NCBI GenBank assembly: GCA_024693325.1
Contig: JAILLA010000102.1
Coordinates: forward strand, 1 to 64,000
Length of the DNA: 64,000 bases
Direction of reading: 5' to 3'
Source: Solobacterium sp.
GTDB taxonomy: Bacteria > Bacillota_I > Bacilli_A > Erysipelotrichales > Erysipelotrichaceae
Shown: positions 1 through 7,325 of the stretch, one piece after another
Numbering within the stretch: the first letter of the stretch is position 1
How the letters are laid out: each line of letters opens with the position of its first letter
Notes under the pieces: model-generated
Told to the model about the DNA's origin: nothing
Database searches by the model: none
Seen by the model: the letters and a program-made list of their open reading frames with translations, nothing else
Program-made: the position numbers and the translations under genes

Positions 1-69
1 AAAAACACTGCCTCGTGCTAAAATGTTTCATGGTATATGTCTCCTAATCAAAGACATTTTACCGAATTT

Positions 70-110
70 GGCTCCGGGTTCGATTCCCCGAGCCTTTTTT
101 CTTGTTTTTT
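70..110 (+). terminator. Hairpin resembling a tRNA T-arm, followed by T-runs
   Basis: GGCTC (70-74) pairs with GAGCC (90-94). Inside lies a TTCGATT loop flanked by GGG and CCC, the shape of a tRNA T-arm, and two T-runs follow. No matching 5' tRNA half is visible in bases 1-69. It may be a terminator for something left of the window, or a tRNA or tmRNA 3' remnant. Confidence 0.5.
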
Positions 111-129
111 ACGCCTTCAAATGAAAAAA

Positions 130-183
130 GAGGCTGTTTCAGTTCGGTTAATTTAACCGAGGTTTTTTAACAGCCCCTTTTTT
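130..183. terminator. Bidirectional terminator-like hairpin
   Basis: AGGCTGTT (131-138) pairs with AACAGCC (169-175), flanked by an A-run on the left and a T-run on the right. A smaller inner hairpin, CGGTTAATTTAACCG, sits in the loop. It could stop transcription from either side. Confidence 0.6.
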
Positions 184-232
184 CCATGACAAGGTTGTAG
201 ATATACTTGAACGCTGTTCAGACTTCTATTAA

Positions 233-262
233 AAGCAAGCCCTCAGCTTTAATCGCTGAGGA
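233..262 (-). terminator. Terminator of the minus-strand zinc-ribbon nuclease gene
   Basis: CCTCAGC (241-247) and GCTGAGG (255-261) form a perfect 7-bp stem with a 7-base loop. On the minus strand it is followed by GCTTGCTTTT, and it lies just after the stop codon at 280. Confidence 0.65.
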
Positions 263-279
263 CTGTCTGAGTGAAATAA

Positions 280-2052
280 TTATATTTCCTTTTGTTCTAT
301 GTATTTCCAATGAAGCCCTCCGGCGGTATCCCGCTTTCCCGTGCAACACATTGAGATAACAGATTTGCTCAATCCGCTTTGTAAAGCGGCTTCCTTAAGG
401 GATTCATATACTGAGTTTGTTTCTATACATAGCACCTTTCTTTTATTCTTTTCAGATGCTTTTTTTCTTGAACAAACCGGGCAGCCATATCCCCTAAGCA
501 GGCTGTTTGGAGTAGCTTTCCACTTATTTCCGCAAACTTTACACTGACATTCGATTTTATATTTACTGTTGATATATGGAGATTTAGCGATTATATCAGG
601 GCTTAACAATGCAAGTTCTTTTCTGAAATCTTCGTCGCTTTTTATCCGCTTCTGAGATGCATTTTTTGCTCCACAAACGGGGCATCCCTGACCTGACAAC
701 AGATTGTTAGGACGCATACTGAAGCGATTTCCGCAGTTATTGCAAAGGCACAAGATTTTTGTCTTGTTATTCACTGGATATGGTTCAAGGAGAGTCACGT
801 TCGGATTGATCAGTCTCATCTTTTCGTAAAATTCATCAGTTGTATACTTCTTGTGTCCTGTGCATTTCGGGCACCCGGCTCGTTTTTCCAACAGATTTAC
901 TGGTGACGCCTTCCATCTATAACCGCACTTTTTGCAACGGCAAAGAATTGATTTGTCGTTTCGTTTAAATGGCTCAAGAAGTTCAAAATTTGGATTTGCC
1001 AAGGCAACCATTGATGTGAATTCTGCATTAGTGTAATGCCTGTTTCCTGAGCATTGAGGACAGCCTGCATTTTCATTAAGCAGATTGTTTGGCCTCGGAC
1101 TCCACTCATATCCGCAATCCATGCACCGGCATCGGATCGGATCATATGAAGATTTGTACTCTCCGATGATTTCAATATTATGGGTGTTCTTTTCTTTGAC
1201 CAACTTTGCAAACCCTTCTGTTGTCAGCCTGCGCGATTGTTGATAGGCAAGATTAATGATGTCATCCCATTTATCTTCCAAAACGGAAGAATTCAATCCG
1301 TTTTCATTGCATAATGTAGCCACAAACTGCTTGATGGTAGTATAGTCTTTCTCTTGTGAAAGATCCTGCTTGAACACCAAAACATCAGTGTTAGTTTCAA
1401 TGACATCATTTTTACAGGAGTCATAAATAGATATCAGCCGTATGCCATTTGCACAACATAATTCTCTTTTTTCGTTATCTTTCTTCACTCGCTTCTTATG
1501 CCAATACCACGAACCATATTCAATGGCCAGTTTCAATGAAGGGATGTAGATATCAAGTTCTCTCCCGATGACAGTTTTATTACGGCTCAAAACAGTTGTT
1601 TCTCCCAGAGCCTCCCTTAATGATAGATATATAAACTGCTCAATAAATGATGTGGCAGAGTGATAACAATTTGGACAGCCAATGCCTTGCAATAATTTAT
1701 CCGGGGTTGTTTCCCAAATATGATTGCAAAGATTGCATTTGCATTTTACCTTCTGCTTGTTTGTTATATATGGAGTCAAAAGGGTTACGTTCGGATTTTT
1801 GACTTTCAATTCCTGCGCAAAGGTTCCGCTGTCTTTTCTTCTGATTTTTCCGGCAGACAGATACGAGCATTTTCTGCAACCATTTCCTATCCTTAAAAGT
1901 TCACGGTAAGGTTTGGCTTCGTATTCTTGTCCACATATGCTACAGCGAAATTTCATTACTTTGTGAGCACCATCATAGACAGTCAAGGGAATAATGAAAG
2001 GATTGATATTATGCAATTCTTCGACAAATTTTTCGTTAGTCTTTTTTGCCAT
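280..2052 (-). CDS. Multi-zinc-ribbon (DUF4379-like) protein with Vsr-like nuclease domain and C-terminal NUMOD1
   Basis: This 590-residue protein is built from repeated Cys-x2-Cys ... Cys-x2-Cys ribbons of about 60 residues (DUF4379-like, each with a W/Y-x-A/T-x-P signature). Two precede and four follow a central domain at about 128-245. That domain carries ELDIYIPSLKLAIEYGSWYW followed by H and, later, GIRLISIYD, the pattern of Vsr-like PD-(D/E)xK endonucleases. The last 50 residues match NUMOD1, a DNA-binding module of homing endonucleases. I start at 2052, not the longer 2244 ATG, because GGAG lies 6 bases upstream and the start then aligns with the paralogue at 2418. Codon use is more AT-rich than in the rest of the window, suggesting transfer. 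Role inferred: DNA recognition and cleavage, as a homing-type or defence nuclease; the biological target is unknown. Confidence 0.75.
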   Translation of the reverse strand: MAKKTNEKFVEELHNINPFIIPLTVYDGAHKVMKFRCSICGQEYEAKPYRELLRIGNGCRKCSYLSAGKIRRKDSGTFAQELKVKNPNVTLLTPYITNKQKVKCKCNLCNHIWETTPDKLLQGIGCPNCYHSATSFIEQFIYLSLREALGETTVLSRNKTVIGRELDIYIPSLKLAIEYGSWYWHKKRVKKDNEKRELCCANGIRLISIYDSCKNDVIETNTDVLVFKQDLSQEKDYTTIKQFVATLCNENGLNSSVLEDKWDDIINLAYQQSRRLTTEGFAKLVKEKNTHNIEIIGEYKSSYDPIRCRCMDCGYEWSPRPNNLLNENAGCPQCSGNRHYTNAEFTSMVALANPNFELLEPFKRNDKSILCRCKKCGYRWKASPVNLLEKRAGCPKCTGHKKYTTDEFYEKMRLINPNVTLLEPYPVNNKTKILCLCNNCGNRFSMRPNNLLSGQGCPVCGAKNASQKRIKSDEDFRKELALLSPDIIAKSPYINSKYKIECQCKVCGNKWKATPNSLLRGYGCPVCSRKKASEKNKRKVLCIETNSVYESLKEAALQSGLSKSVISMCCTGKRDTAGGLHWKYIEQKEI

Positions 2053-2417
2053 AATCATCTCCAACAAATGAGCTTTTTGGCTACAATATTTCCTTAACAT
2101 CATATCATGTAGTGTAAGAAAAGTTTGGTGGTGTTTTTCTAAAAACGAAAATGAAAGGGTAACCGCTATTTCAAACAGATCTCTTGATGTTGGATGTCTC
2201 GTCTGTGTATGCTCCTTGCCAACACCTGGAAAGAACGATCTCAAAACACTATATTCGGCAATTGTAACAGAATGGAATTATCAGAAGAACAATGGTGTGA
2301 AACCGAAAGATTGCTATGATTAATTATTAGCTTCAAAACGCAGTAAATATTTGAGTACATTGTTGAAAATAATGAAAAAAACATCTAAAACAAAACAACA
2401 ATGATAGTGGAGGGAAA

Positions 2418-3851
2418 ATGCCTAAACGTAAGACACACGAGGAGTTTGTTAAAGAGCTCGAAAAAGTATCGCCTTCGATTTCCGCTGTTGAAAAGTATCA
2501 AAACAGTAGAACAAAGATAAAGGTTCAATGCAAAATATGTGGATACCAGTGGCAAACAATACCTTCAGATTTACTAAGTGGTCATGGGTGTCCTAGATGT
2601 TCAGGAAAAGAAAGAAAAACAACTGCTCGATTTTGCAAAGAAGTTGCTGAAGCAAATCCAAAAATCATAGTAATTGGAGAATACATAAACACTTCAACGA
2701 AAATTATGGTTCGCTGTAAGACTTGTGGATATTCTTGGGCAGCAAACCCAAGTACTTTGCTTAAAGGGAATGGATGTCCCTCTTGTGGTGGTACTAAAAA
2801 GGTGTCCAATAATGAATTTATCAAAAAACTGGCTGTTGTTAATCCGGATATAGAGCCATTAGAAGAGTATAAAAACAACCATACGAAGATCATGGTTCGC
2901 TGTATAAAATGTGGTCATAAGTGGAGTGTGACTCCCCACAACTTGATTGATAATCGAAGCAGATGTCCAATGTGTACGCATGCTTCAACTTCATTTATAG
3001 AACAATTCATTGTTGAATGGCTCTCACGAGTACTGGGCACTGATGCTGTAAAACATAGGGATCTGACCGCAATAGGCTCTGAACTAGATATTTATGTACC
3101 AGAATTAAACTTAGCCTTTGAACCTGGTTCATGGTATTGGCACAAAGAAAAAAAAGAGAATGATTCTCTTAAACGCATCCGTTGCCGTGAAAAAGGTATC
3201 CGTCTAATAACTATTTATGATGATGTTCCTAAAGATGAACTGTTTGTTTCTACAGATGTTATAATGTTCCCCTTCGATGTACGAGCACAAAAGAAATATC
3301 ATCATTTAGCCAACCTGCTCATTTCTGTAATACAAGAACAAGGTGCAAACGTGGATAATTTGCTTATTGATCTCGAAGATGTCGCTAACATAGCATATAA
3401 GAATTCCGTGAAAACTGACACAGATGAGTTCGCAGAAAAGCTTAAAGCTAATGGAATAGATGTGAAATTGTTGGGTATTTATAAGAGTTCATCTTCAAGA
3501 ATACGTGTTCAGTGTAATATCTGTGATCACATTTGGTCTCCATGTGCAGATACATTGCTTTCAGGACATTCAAGTTGTAAGAAATGTGGTGCGATAAAGA
3601 ACGGAAAAGCCCATCTGAAAAGTCATGATAAATACATACTTGAGGTGAAAGAACGAAACCCGACAGTGGAAATAGTTGGCCAATACACAAAAGCAGCCGA
3701 TAAGATTCATGCTAGATGTCGCATTTGCGGTTTTGAATGGTATCCGGTTGCGAACACTCTTGTGAAGAAAAATCCAACAGCATGTCCCAAATGCGGCAAG
3801 ATCAAAATGATACAAACTAGAATGCAAAACAAACATAACAGAAAACAATAA
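2418..3851 (+). CDS. Multi-zinc-ribbon (DUF4379-like) protein with Vsr-like nuclease domain
   Basis: This 477-residue paralogue of the divergent gene at 280-2052 has three zinc ribbons first (CKICGY...CPRC, CKTCGY...CPSC, CIKCGH...CPMC). The nuclease-like core follows at about 190-300 (TSFIEQF, ELDIYVPELNLAFEPGSWYW, GIRLITIYDD), then two more ribbons (CNICDH...CKKC, CRICGF...CPKC). It has no NUMOD1 tail and ends in a basic stretch. GGAGGG sits just before the ATG. In the core the usual IEY is FEP, so the active site may differ from its sister. AT-rich codon use, like the sister gene, suggests both arrived together. Function unknown; a DNA endonuclease is inferred from the fold pattern. Confidence 0.75.
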   Translation: MPKRKTHEEFVKELEKVSPSISAVEKYQNSRTKIKVQCKICGYQWQTIPSDLLSGHGCPRCSGKERKTTARFCKEVAEANPKIIVIGEYINTSTKIMVRCKTCGYSWAANPSTLLKGNGCPSCGGTKKVSNNEFIKKLAVVNPDIEPLEEYKNNHTKIMVRCIKCGHKWSVTPHNLIDNRSRCPMCTHASTSFIEQFIVEWLSRVLGTDAVKHRDLTAIGSELDIYVPELNLAFEPGSWYWHKEKKENDSLKRIRCREKGIRLITIYDDVPKDELFVSTDVIMFPFDVRAQKKYHHLANLLISVIQEQGANVDNLLIDLEDVANIAYKNSVKTDTDEFAEKLKANGIDVKLLGIYKSSSSRIRVQCNICDHIWSPCADTLLSGHSSCKKCGAIKNGKAHLKSHDKYILEVKERNPTVEIVGQYTKAADKIHARCRICGFEWYPVANTLVKKNPTACPKCGKIKMIQTRMQNKHNRKQ

Positions 3852-4203
3852 GGTAATTATTAGCAGTAACCTTTTTGTCAATGAGAGTGGTCGGACAGCT
3901 ACCCCCACGCTTGAAAATAGTCATCACTGTATCCCCCAGGGTAGGTCAGGATGGAGACGATAAAGAAAAAAAGTGTTGGCAATGCTAAACTATGGAACAG
4001 AAAGAATGCCTAAAGGAATGCTTCAGCGCTATTGTCGATCTGAACCTCAGGATATTCTGAAAGCATAGAATCAATACAGATCATGGGCAGAAGATCATGG
4101 TTTTATGTTGCCTGATACAAGGTGAAAATGATCGAAAAATGAGAAAAAACAGGGTTGTAAGCCACCAAACAGCCTTTTTTTGACTATTCATGCGTGCATG
4201 AAT
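3852..4203. other. Non-coding AT-rich stretch with decayed sequence
   Basis: No intact gene is visible in these roughly 350 bases between the island gene and the tRNA pair. A short frame with an internal stop (3985-4125) is listed separately. The stretch looks like eroded mobile or island DNA. Confidence 0.5.
3985..4125 (+). pseudogene. Possible decayed ORF fragment with in-frame TAG
   Basis: Reading from 3985 gives a protein-like run (YGTERMPKGMLQRYCRSEP...) interrupted by TAG at 4066-4068. It then continues in frame with NQYRSWAEDHGFMLPDTR to a stop at 4123. I do not recognise the family; it may be the remnant of a transposase or recombinase. Confidence 0.25.
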
Positions 4204-4230
4204 ATAAAAAAACCGCATGATTATGCGGTT
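4204..4230 (-). terminator. Terminator of the tRNA-Arg/tRNA-Pro transcript
   Basis: ACCGCAT (4212-4218) pairs with ATGCGGT (4223-4229). On the minus strand the stem is followed by a T-run, just downstream of tRNA-Pro. Confidence 0.8.
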
Positions 4231-4237
4231 TCCTTGC

Positions 4238-4311
4238 TCGGGATGACAGGATTTGAACCTGCGACACCATCGTCCCTAACGATGTGCGCTACCAAGCTGC
4301 GCTACATCCCG
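4238..4311 (-). tRNA. tRNA-Pro (anticodon AGG)
   Basis: The acceptor CGGGATG/CATCCCG is perfect and the discriminator is A, with no encoded CCA. The anticodon stem CATCG/CGATG closes the loop TTAGGGA, giving anticodon AGG (CCU codons). The T-arm is GCAGG-TTCAAAT-CCTGT. An A at the wobble position is unusual for bacterial tRNA-Pro. Confidence 0.93.
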
Positions 4312-4324
4312 GTGATATAAAATA

Positions 4325-4399
4325 TGGCACCCCCAGTAGGAATCGAACCTGCAACTAACCCTTAGGAGGGGTTTGTAATATCCTTTTTACTATGGGGGC
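4325..4399 (-). tRNA. tRNA-Arg (anticodon CCT)
   Basis: The acceptor GCCCCCA/TGGGGGT has one G-U pair, discriminator G and an encoded CCA. The anticodon stem AACCC/GGGTT closes the loop CTCCTAA, giving anticodon CCT (AGG codons). The T-arm has TTCGATT with one stem mismatch. It is transcribed ahead of tRNA-Pro. tRNA-Arg(CCT) is a common integration target, which fits the neighbouring AT-rich island. Confidence 0.92.
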
Positions 4400-4411
4400 A
4401 TGTGCTCAATT

Positions 4412-4417
4412 ATTATA
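4412..4417 (-). promoter_or_regulatory. -10 element for the tRNA-Arg/Pro transcript
   Basis: A perfect TATAAT on the minus strand lies 12 bases before the tRNA-Arg 5' end. The -35 region is A/T-rich and poorly conserved. Confidence 0.6.
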
Positions 4418-4489
4418 CAGTAATTTACAGAAAAAGATAGAGAAAAAGAGATTTTTTTCAAAACAGAATCATTTTTCTTCCTGATAGTA

Positions 4490-4495
4490 TATAGT
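4490..4495 (+). promoter_or_regulatory. -10-like element immediately before the pentapeptide-repeat gene
   Basis: TATAGT lies exactly 6 bases before the ATG at 4502, and there is no Shine-Dalgarno sequence. If used, transcription would begin at or next to the start codon, giving a leaderless mRNA. No good -35 is seen. Confidence 0.35.
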
Positions 4496-4501
4496 TTCTA
4501 T

Positions 4502-5158
4502 ATGGCAAAAGAGATCAGAAAAAAGATAAACAAACCTGCTGAACCAAAATTCAGCGAAGAACCGGCTGAAGGAAAACTGTCTGATACAGGCAGACAGATC
4601 CGGATCGAGAATAAGAAATATGAGAATGAAACGTGTGAAAGATCACTGAATATGAAAGAGTTCTATGAATGTACCTTTCATAATGTGAGATTCACAAAGG
4701 ATATGAAAAACTGTCTGTTTGCGGATGCGGTGTTTGACCATTGTGATTTCAGCAACATCAGTATGAACAATACAGTATTCCGCAGAGTACAGATCAGGAC
4801 ATGCAGATTGATGGGCACGGAACTGACTGCTGCAGTCATGCAGGATACAGTCATGGAAGGGTGCCAGGGAAGCTACCTGAATCTGAACGGCAGTAAGATG
4901 AAGCGCGTCATCCTGAAGGATATGATCCTGGAACAGGCAGGAATGTCAATGGTCGAGCATTCAGACGTCAGTATAGAGAACTGTAATTTCACAAAATCTG
5001 AATGGATCGATACAAAGATGGATGGACTGGACTTATCCGACAGCCAGATCGATGGGATCATGGTAGACCCGGAAAACTTACGGGGATTGACTGTAAATGA
5101 AGAGCAGGCAGTGGCATTTGCTGAGTTATTGGGCTTAAATGTAAGGAAACTTTTCTAA
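4502..5158 (+). CDS. Pentapeptide-repeat-like protein
   Basis: This 218-residue protein has a charged N-terminus (about 1-45). A run of A(D/N)LxF-like five-residue repeats follows at about 55-185 (CTFHNVRF, CLFADAVFDHCDFSNISM, NLNGSKM, CNFTKSEWIDTKMDGLDLSDSQI), typical of right-handed quadrilateral beta-helices. The C-terminus LTVNEEQAVAFAELLGLNVRK matches the usual end cap of small Bacillota pentapeptide proteins. No enzymatic motif is present. Members of this fold can bind gyrase or act as scaffolds, but no specific role can be assigned. No Shine-Dalgarno sequence precedes the ATG; see the -10 element at 4490. Confidence 0.75.
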   Translation: MAKEIRKKINKPAEPKFSEEPAEGKLSDTGRQIRIENKKYENETCERSLNMKEFYECTFHNVRFTKDMKNCLFADAVFDHCDFSNISMNNTVFRRVQIRTCRLMGTELTAAVMQDTVMEGCQGSYLNLNGSKMKRVILKDMILEQAGMSMVEHSDVSIENCNFTKSEWIDTKMDGLDLSDSQIDGIMVDPENLRGLTVNEEQAVAFAELLGLNVRKLF

Positions 5159-5261
5159 TTTTCACTGTTCTTTCACAATTCTCGCATATTTATAACACAG
5201 CTTTTCAGTATTATTGAATCATCAAATGAGAGTTTGATATTTCTTTCCCCCTATTAGAATG

Positions 5262-5295
5262 AGGACCTGCGTGCTGGCGGGACCTTTTTCTTTTT
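5262..5295 (+). terminator. Terminator after the pentapeptide-repeat gene
   Basis: The stem is AGG-A-CCTGC (5262-5270) with GCGGG-A-CCT (5277-5285), including one A-A mismatch, followed by TTTTTCTTTTT. A smaller ATCAAA/TTTGAT hairpin precedes it at 5221-5238. Confidence 0.55.
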
Positions 5296-5350
5296 GCCGG
5301 TCCATTGTTTTATGCAGGTCATGCAAGGACCATATTTCAATAAATCATGC

Positions 5351-5414
5351 CGGACTGCTGATATAATTGGATTGATCAAACAGGATCTCAGTATGAGGTC
5401 CGGAAGGCAGTCCG
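5351..5414 (+). promoter_or_regulatory. Extended -10 promoter inside an 8-bp inverted repeat
   Basis: TG-A-TATAAT (5359-5367) is an extended -10 for the kinase-like gene. CGGACTGC (5351-5358) and GCAGTCCG (5407-5414) form a perfect 8-bp inverted repeat bracketing the predicted start site. It could be an operator or a leader stem. Confidence 0.45.
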
Positions 5415-5459
5415 CTTCCAACAGGAAAACAGCGGCTCCTGAATAGAAGGAAAATGAAA

Positions 5460-5999
5460 ATGTGTGAACATTTATCAGTCTGCGGACATGACTGCCGCAT
5501 CATACGGCTGCTCGGACATGGAAAAGGCGGCTATTCATATCTTGCTGAATGGGGAGACCGCAATGTTGTTCTGAAGCAGATCCATCATGAACCGTGTGAT
5601 TATTACAGCTTTGGAAACAAGATCGAAGCTGAATATCATGATTACGGACGCCTTAAAGAAGCAGGCATCAGGATCCCGGAAATGCTTGCAATCGATTTTG
5701 ATGCAGAACGGATCATGAAAGAGTATATTGAGGGTGCAACAGTGTTTGATCTGGTCCGTTCCGGCGGAAATGCTGAAATATATTTCGAACAGGTCCGGCA
5801 GATGGCTGCGCAGGCCTTAGCGGCCGGTTTGAATATTGATTATTTTCCGACGAATTTCGTGATACGGGACGGATCCCTTTGGTATGTGGATTATGAGTGC
5901 AATCCATATTCCGATGAATGGAATTTTGAAAACTGGGGAATCAGATACTGGTCTGATACAGATGAATTCCGTGCATATCTTATGAAGGATCATCATTGA
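5460..5999 (+). CDS. Small atypical protein-kinase-fold protein
   Basis: This 179-residue protein has the kinase N-lobe pattern: a glycine-rich loop (LLGHGKGGYSYLAE), a likely ATP lysine in VVLKQ and a downstream Glu. The C-lobe has IDYFPTNFVIRDGSLWYVDYE, aligning with the catalytic loop and metal-binding segment of aminoglycoside-phosphotransferase/Bud32-like kinases. The usual HGD of the catalytic loop is replaced (NIDYFPTN), so catalysis is uncertain. I start at the second ATG (5460) because AAGGA lies 8 bases before it, versus 2 before the first. The following lipoprotein gene begins 21 bases later and is probably co-transcribed. Substrate unknown. Confidence 0.65.
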   Translation: MCEHLSVCGHDCRIIRLLGHGKGGYSYLAEWGDRNVVLKQIHHEPCDYYSFGNKIEAEYHDYGRLKEAGIRIPEMLAIDFDAERIMKEYIEGATVFDLVRSGGNAEIYFEQVRQMAAQALAAGLNIDYFPTNFVIRDGSLWYVDYECNPYSDEWNFENWGIRYWSDTDEFRAYLMKDHH

Positions 6000-6020
6000 T
6001 ACAGAGAACGGAGAACAGCC

Positions 6021-7274
6021 ATGAAAAAAAGAATATCTCTTCTCATTTCAGCAATGTTATTGCTGAGTGCATGCGGTTCCGGACAGAAACAGAATGAAAG
6101 TACGCCTGACGTCAAACCTTCTGAGACACCGGAAATACAGGAAACAGCTGACACACAGAATACACCGTATACAGGAACTGATCCGGTCTCTGCAGTATGG
6201 AGAAATGAACTGGATAAGGACCTTGATTATCTTCCGGATATTTATTATGCAGAAGGGGCAAATGCAGAAAACATGATCGTCTTCCGGACGGAAACTCCGG
6301 TAACAGATTTTACTGTTTTATCATTGTTCCTGAAAACAATGGACGCAAATGGTGTGCCTGAATATCTGGTATCGGAACGGTATCATCTGGACGAACTGAC
6401 ACCGGAACATCCTTTGCTGGCAGCTCTTGTATTCAGCGGCGATCTTCCGAACAACGGTATCAGTTATGTGGACCACGAAGGGAAAGAACGCTGGTTCAGT
6501 GTTGAACTCAGCGGGAAAGACGGGTCGCTGTTTCTGAACGAGATGACATCAGATACGAATGACAATGTCAGCTACGAGATGGAAGACTATGAATTCGTCA
6601 GGATCGCGCTCCTGGGACAGGTACATGAATACAACAGCGTGGAAAATGTAATGTCCAGACCTGCACAGGATCCGATGTTGGAGCCGGCATTGTCAATTCC
6701 TGAAGAACGGATCATATACGGCAACCAGGGAAAACGCGAAAACAATATTTACCTGATCATTCCAAACAAAGATATAGAACTTCAGGTCGGTAAATATGAT
6801 ATTGCGTCCGGTGAGATCACGGATGTGCTGTATCAGGGGACTGAACCGATCCTGTATGTGGAAACTGCGGAGCAGACAGATCCTGCAGGTGTGATCATTG
6901 CGTCAATCGGAAAAGATTACGTAAAAATACCGACAGGTCTTGATGTGTTTGACGGTGTTCTGAGAACAGCTTTCCAGATGGGTGCTGTTGACATCACACC
7001 ATACCAGATACTGGACGGATCGGAAAAACCGGTCTACGGCATGGCATACTATGACTGCCTGACAATGAGAGAAGACATTCAGAATATCATTGTTTCAGGC
7101 GGAACTCTGTATCCGATGCAGGAAGCCTCCATCAAGGGACATTATTACGGCGTATTCGTACTGGAGGACAAAGACGGAAACCGCTCGCTGTATGCGGTCA
7201 GAGAAGATGAATCATTTAAATTCCATATCCTGACAGCAGATGAATACGGAACGAACTGGCATGAAATAGACTGA
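6021..7274 (+). CDS. Predicted lipoprotein, function unknown
   Basis: This 417-residue protein has a lipoprotein signal: KK-R, a hydrophobic stretch, then lipobox LLSAC with Cys at about 18. A Thr/Pro/Glu-rich linker follows to about 55. The rest is a globular extracellular domain, acidic and rich in Asp, Glu and Tyr, with no family I recognise. GGAG precedes the ATG. It follows the kinase-like gene by 21 bases and ends at a strong terminator. A membrane-attached, surface-exposed location is inferred from the signal only. Confidence 0.7.
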   Translation: MKKRISLLISAMLLLSACGSGQKQNESTPDVKPSETPEIQETADTQNTPYTGTDPVSAVWRNELDKDLDYLPDIYYAEGANAENMIVFRTETPVTDFTVLSLFLKTMDANGVPEYLVSERYHLDELTPEHPLLAALVFSGDLPNNGISYVDHEGKERWFSVELSGKDGSLFLNEMTSDTNDNVSYEMEDYEFVRIALLGQVHEYNSVENVMSRPAQDPMLEPALSIPEERIIYGNQGKRENNIYLIIPNKDIELQVGKYDIASGEITDVLYQGTEPILYVETAEQTDPAGVIIASIGKDYVKIPTGLDVFDGVLRTAFQMGAVDITPYQILDGSEKPVYGMAYYDCLTMREDIQNIIVSGGTLYPMQEASIKGHYYGVFVLEDKDGNRSLYAVREDESFKFHILTADEYGTNWHEID

Positions 7275-7292
7275 ACTGAAACAGCAATATAA

Positions 7293-7320
7293 CAAAAAAA
7301 TCCCGAATTCGGGATTTTTT
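7293..7320. terminator. Bidirectional terminator between convergent genes
   Basis: TCCCGAATTCGGGA is a perfect palindromic stem flanked by AAAAAAA and TTTTTT, between the lipoprotein gene and the convergent GTPase gene. Confidence 0.85.
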
Positions 7321-7325
7321 AATGA

